A stretch of DNA of 5,652 bases from assembly GCA_027032855.1 (NCBI GenBank), contig JALVLX010000047.1:1-5652 (forward strand), in the 5' to 3' direction. Positions 5,164-5,652 of the stretch are shown in pieces. The first letter of the stretch is position 1; every line of letters begins with the position of its first letter. A model generated the notes under the pieces. The model was not told the DNA's origin. It worked only from the letters and a program-made list of their open reading frames with translations, and ran no database searches. Origin of the DNA: Flavobacteriales bacterium. Its GTDB lineage: Bacteria > Bacteroidota > Bacteroidia > Flavobacteriales > Flavobacteriaceae. A program made the translations under genes and the position numbers.

Positions 5164-5652
5164 ATGAAAAATATTTTTACATACCTTACGATTTTAAGTT
5201 CGTTCATCTTATTTGCTCAAGAAAATCCGAAGCAAAAAAAAACTGATACGCTGTGGTTAGATGACGCTTCACATCATCAAAAAAACACAAGAAAAGCAAC
5301 TGATAACCAAAACATTACAATTGTACAAGACACAACCAAAAAGAGCAAACAGCAAAATGTTCCGGTTGACTTAAGTGGCTTGGATATTGACAATGTCGTG
5401 CTGAAAGATTTACCCAATGTCAAACGCATGGATAGTCTGTGGTACAGAGAGTTGTACCGTCCGGAATTGTATGACAGTATCAAAGATTTAAAAATCAATA
5501 TTGATAAGATTGCTTCAAAAACCATACATCTTGACAGTACTAAACTAAAACGCCAACTTGAATTACTCAATCAAAAAACACAGTTGGATATAGTCTATCA
5601 TCCTGCTTTGGCACGAACAATCGAAGTTTTTTTTAAGCAACGCAAAAAAAGC
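5164..5652 (+). CDS. Secreted lytic transglycosylase, MltD-like (5' part, runs off the window)
   Basis: An open frame of 163 codons from the ATG at 5164 continues without a stop to the window end. Residues 1-18 form a clear signal peptide (MKNIFTYLTILSSFILFA, with likely cleavage before Gln19), followed by a Lys/Gln/Thr-rich low-complexity linker to about residue 70. The segments MDSLWYRELYRPELYDSI (89-106) and LKRQLELLNQKTQLDIVYHP (128-147), then a run toward FFKQRKK, match the region I know from flavobacterial MltD-type proteins just before the SLT catalytic domain. The catalytic Glu and any LysM domains would lie beyond the window, so the enzymatic assignment is inferred from the N-terminal part. 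Such enzymes cleave the MurNAc-GlcNAc bond of peptidoglycan with 1,6-anhydro ring formation. The start lies 7 bp after pgk, without an own promoter, indicating a shared transcript. Confidence 0.72.
   Translation, partial: MKNIFTYLTILSSFILFAQENPKQKKTDTLWLDDASHHQKNTRKATDNQNITIVQDTTKKSKQQNVPVDLSGLDIDNVVLKDLPNVKRMDSLWYRELYRPELYDSIKDLKINIDKIASKTIHLDSTKLKRQLELLNQKTQLDIVYHPALARTIEVFFKQRKKS

Noticed and set aside
5277..5570. Minus-strand open frame of 97 codons near the right edge
   Set aside because: It is antisense to the plus-strand frame from 5164, which has a signal peptide, close spacing to pgk and recognisable MltD-type segments.

Overview
The window looks like an ordinary housekeeping stretch of an AT-rich member of the Bacteroidota, most likely of the class Flavobacteriia. 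Three things point there. Translation starts lack Shine-Dalgarno sequences and instead have A/T-rich leaders. Several genes are preceded by the Bacteroidota-type -7 element TAnnTTTG. The encoded proteins (a SUF-associated MIP18/DUF59 protein, a long PpiD-like foldase of about 714 residues, and a MltD-like lytic transglycosylase directly after pgk) read like flavobacterial versions of their families. The genus cannot be fixed from this sequence alone.

Layout from left to right. Positions 1-136 are non-coding and resemble a worn intergenic repeat. Then comes a small Fe-S cluster assembly gene (sufT-like, 137-463). A well-formed promoter (504-534) drives a tRNA cluster: two nearly identical tRNA-Lys(TTT) genes exactly 100 bp apart (553-625 and 653-725), a hairpin with A/T-rich flanks (727-757), and tRNA-Leu(GAG) (772-857). 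A compact terminator hairpin (862-891) separates this cluster from the convergent trmD gene (minus strand, 890-1564). A divergent promoter region of 146 bp follows. Next are a membrane-anchored parvulin-type foldase (ppiD-like, 1711-3855) with a strong intrinsic terminator (3871-3907), then phosphoglycerate kinase (pgk, 3963-5156) under its own promoter, and 7 bp later the 5' part of a secreted cell-wall lytic transglycosylase (5164 to the window end, incomplete).

Functionally this is core metabolism and cell maintenance: Fe-S cluster maturation, tRNA supply and tRNA modification, envelope protein folding, glycolysis and peptidoglycan remodelling. One real link is that tRNA-Leu(GAG) carries G36-G37, the dinucleotide recognised and methylated by TrmD, whose gene lies next to it. 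There is no stretch above 150 bp without a gene.

I searched both strands for mobile elements, CRISPR arrays, toxin-antitoxin or defence modules and unexplained large open frames and found none. I see no previously undescribed system here. The findings below are small-scale observations on tRNA duplication, hairpins, promoter/terminator overlap and operon structure.
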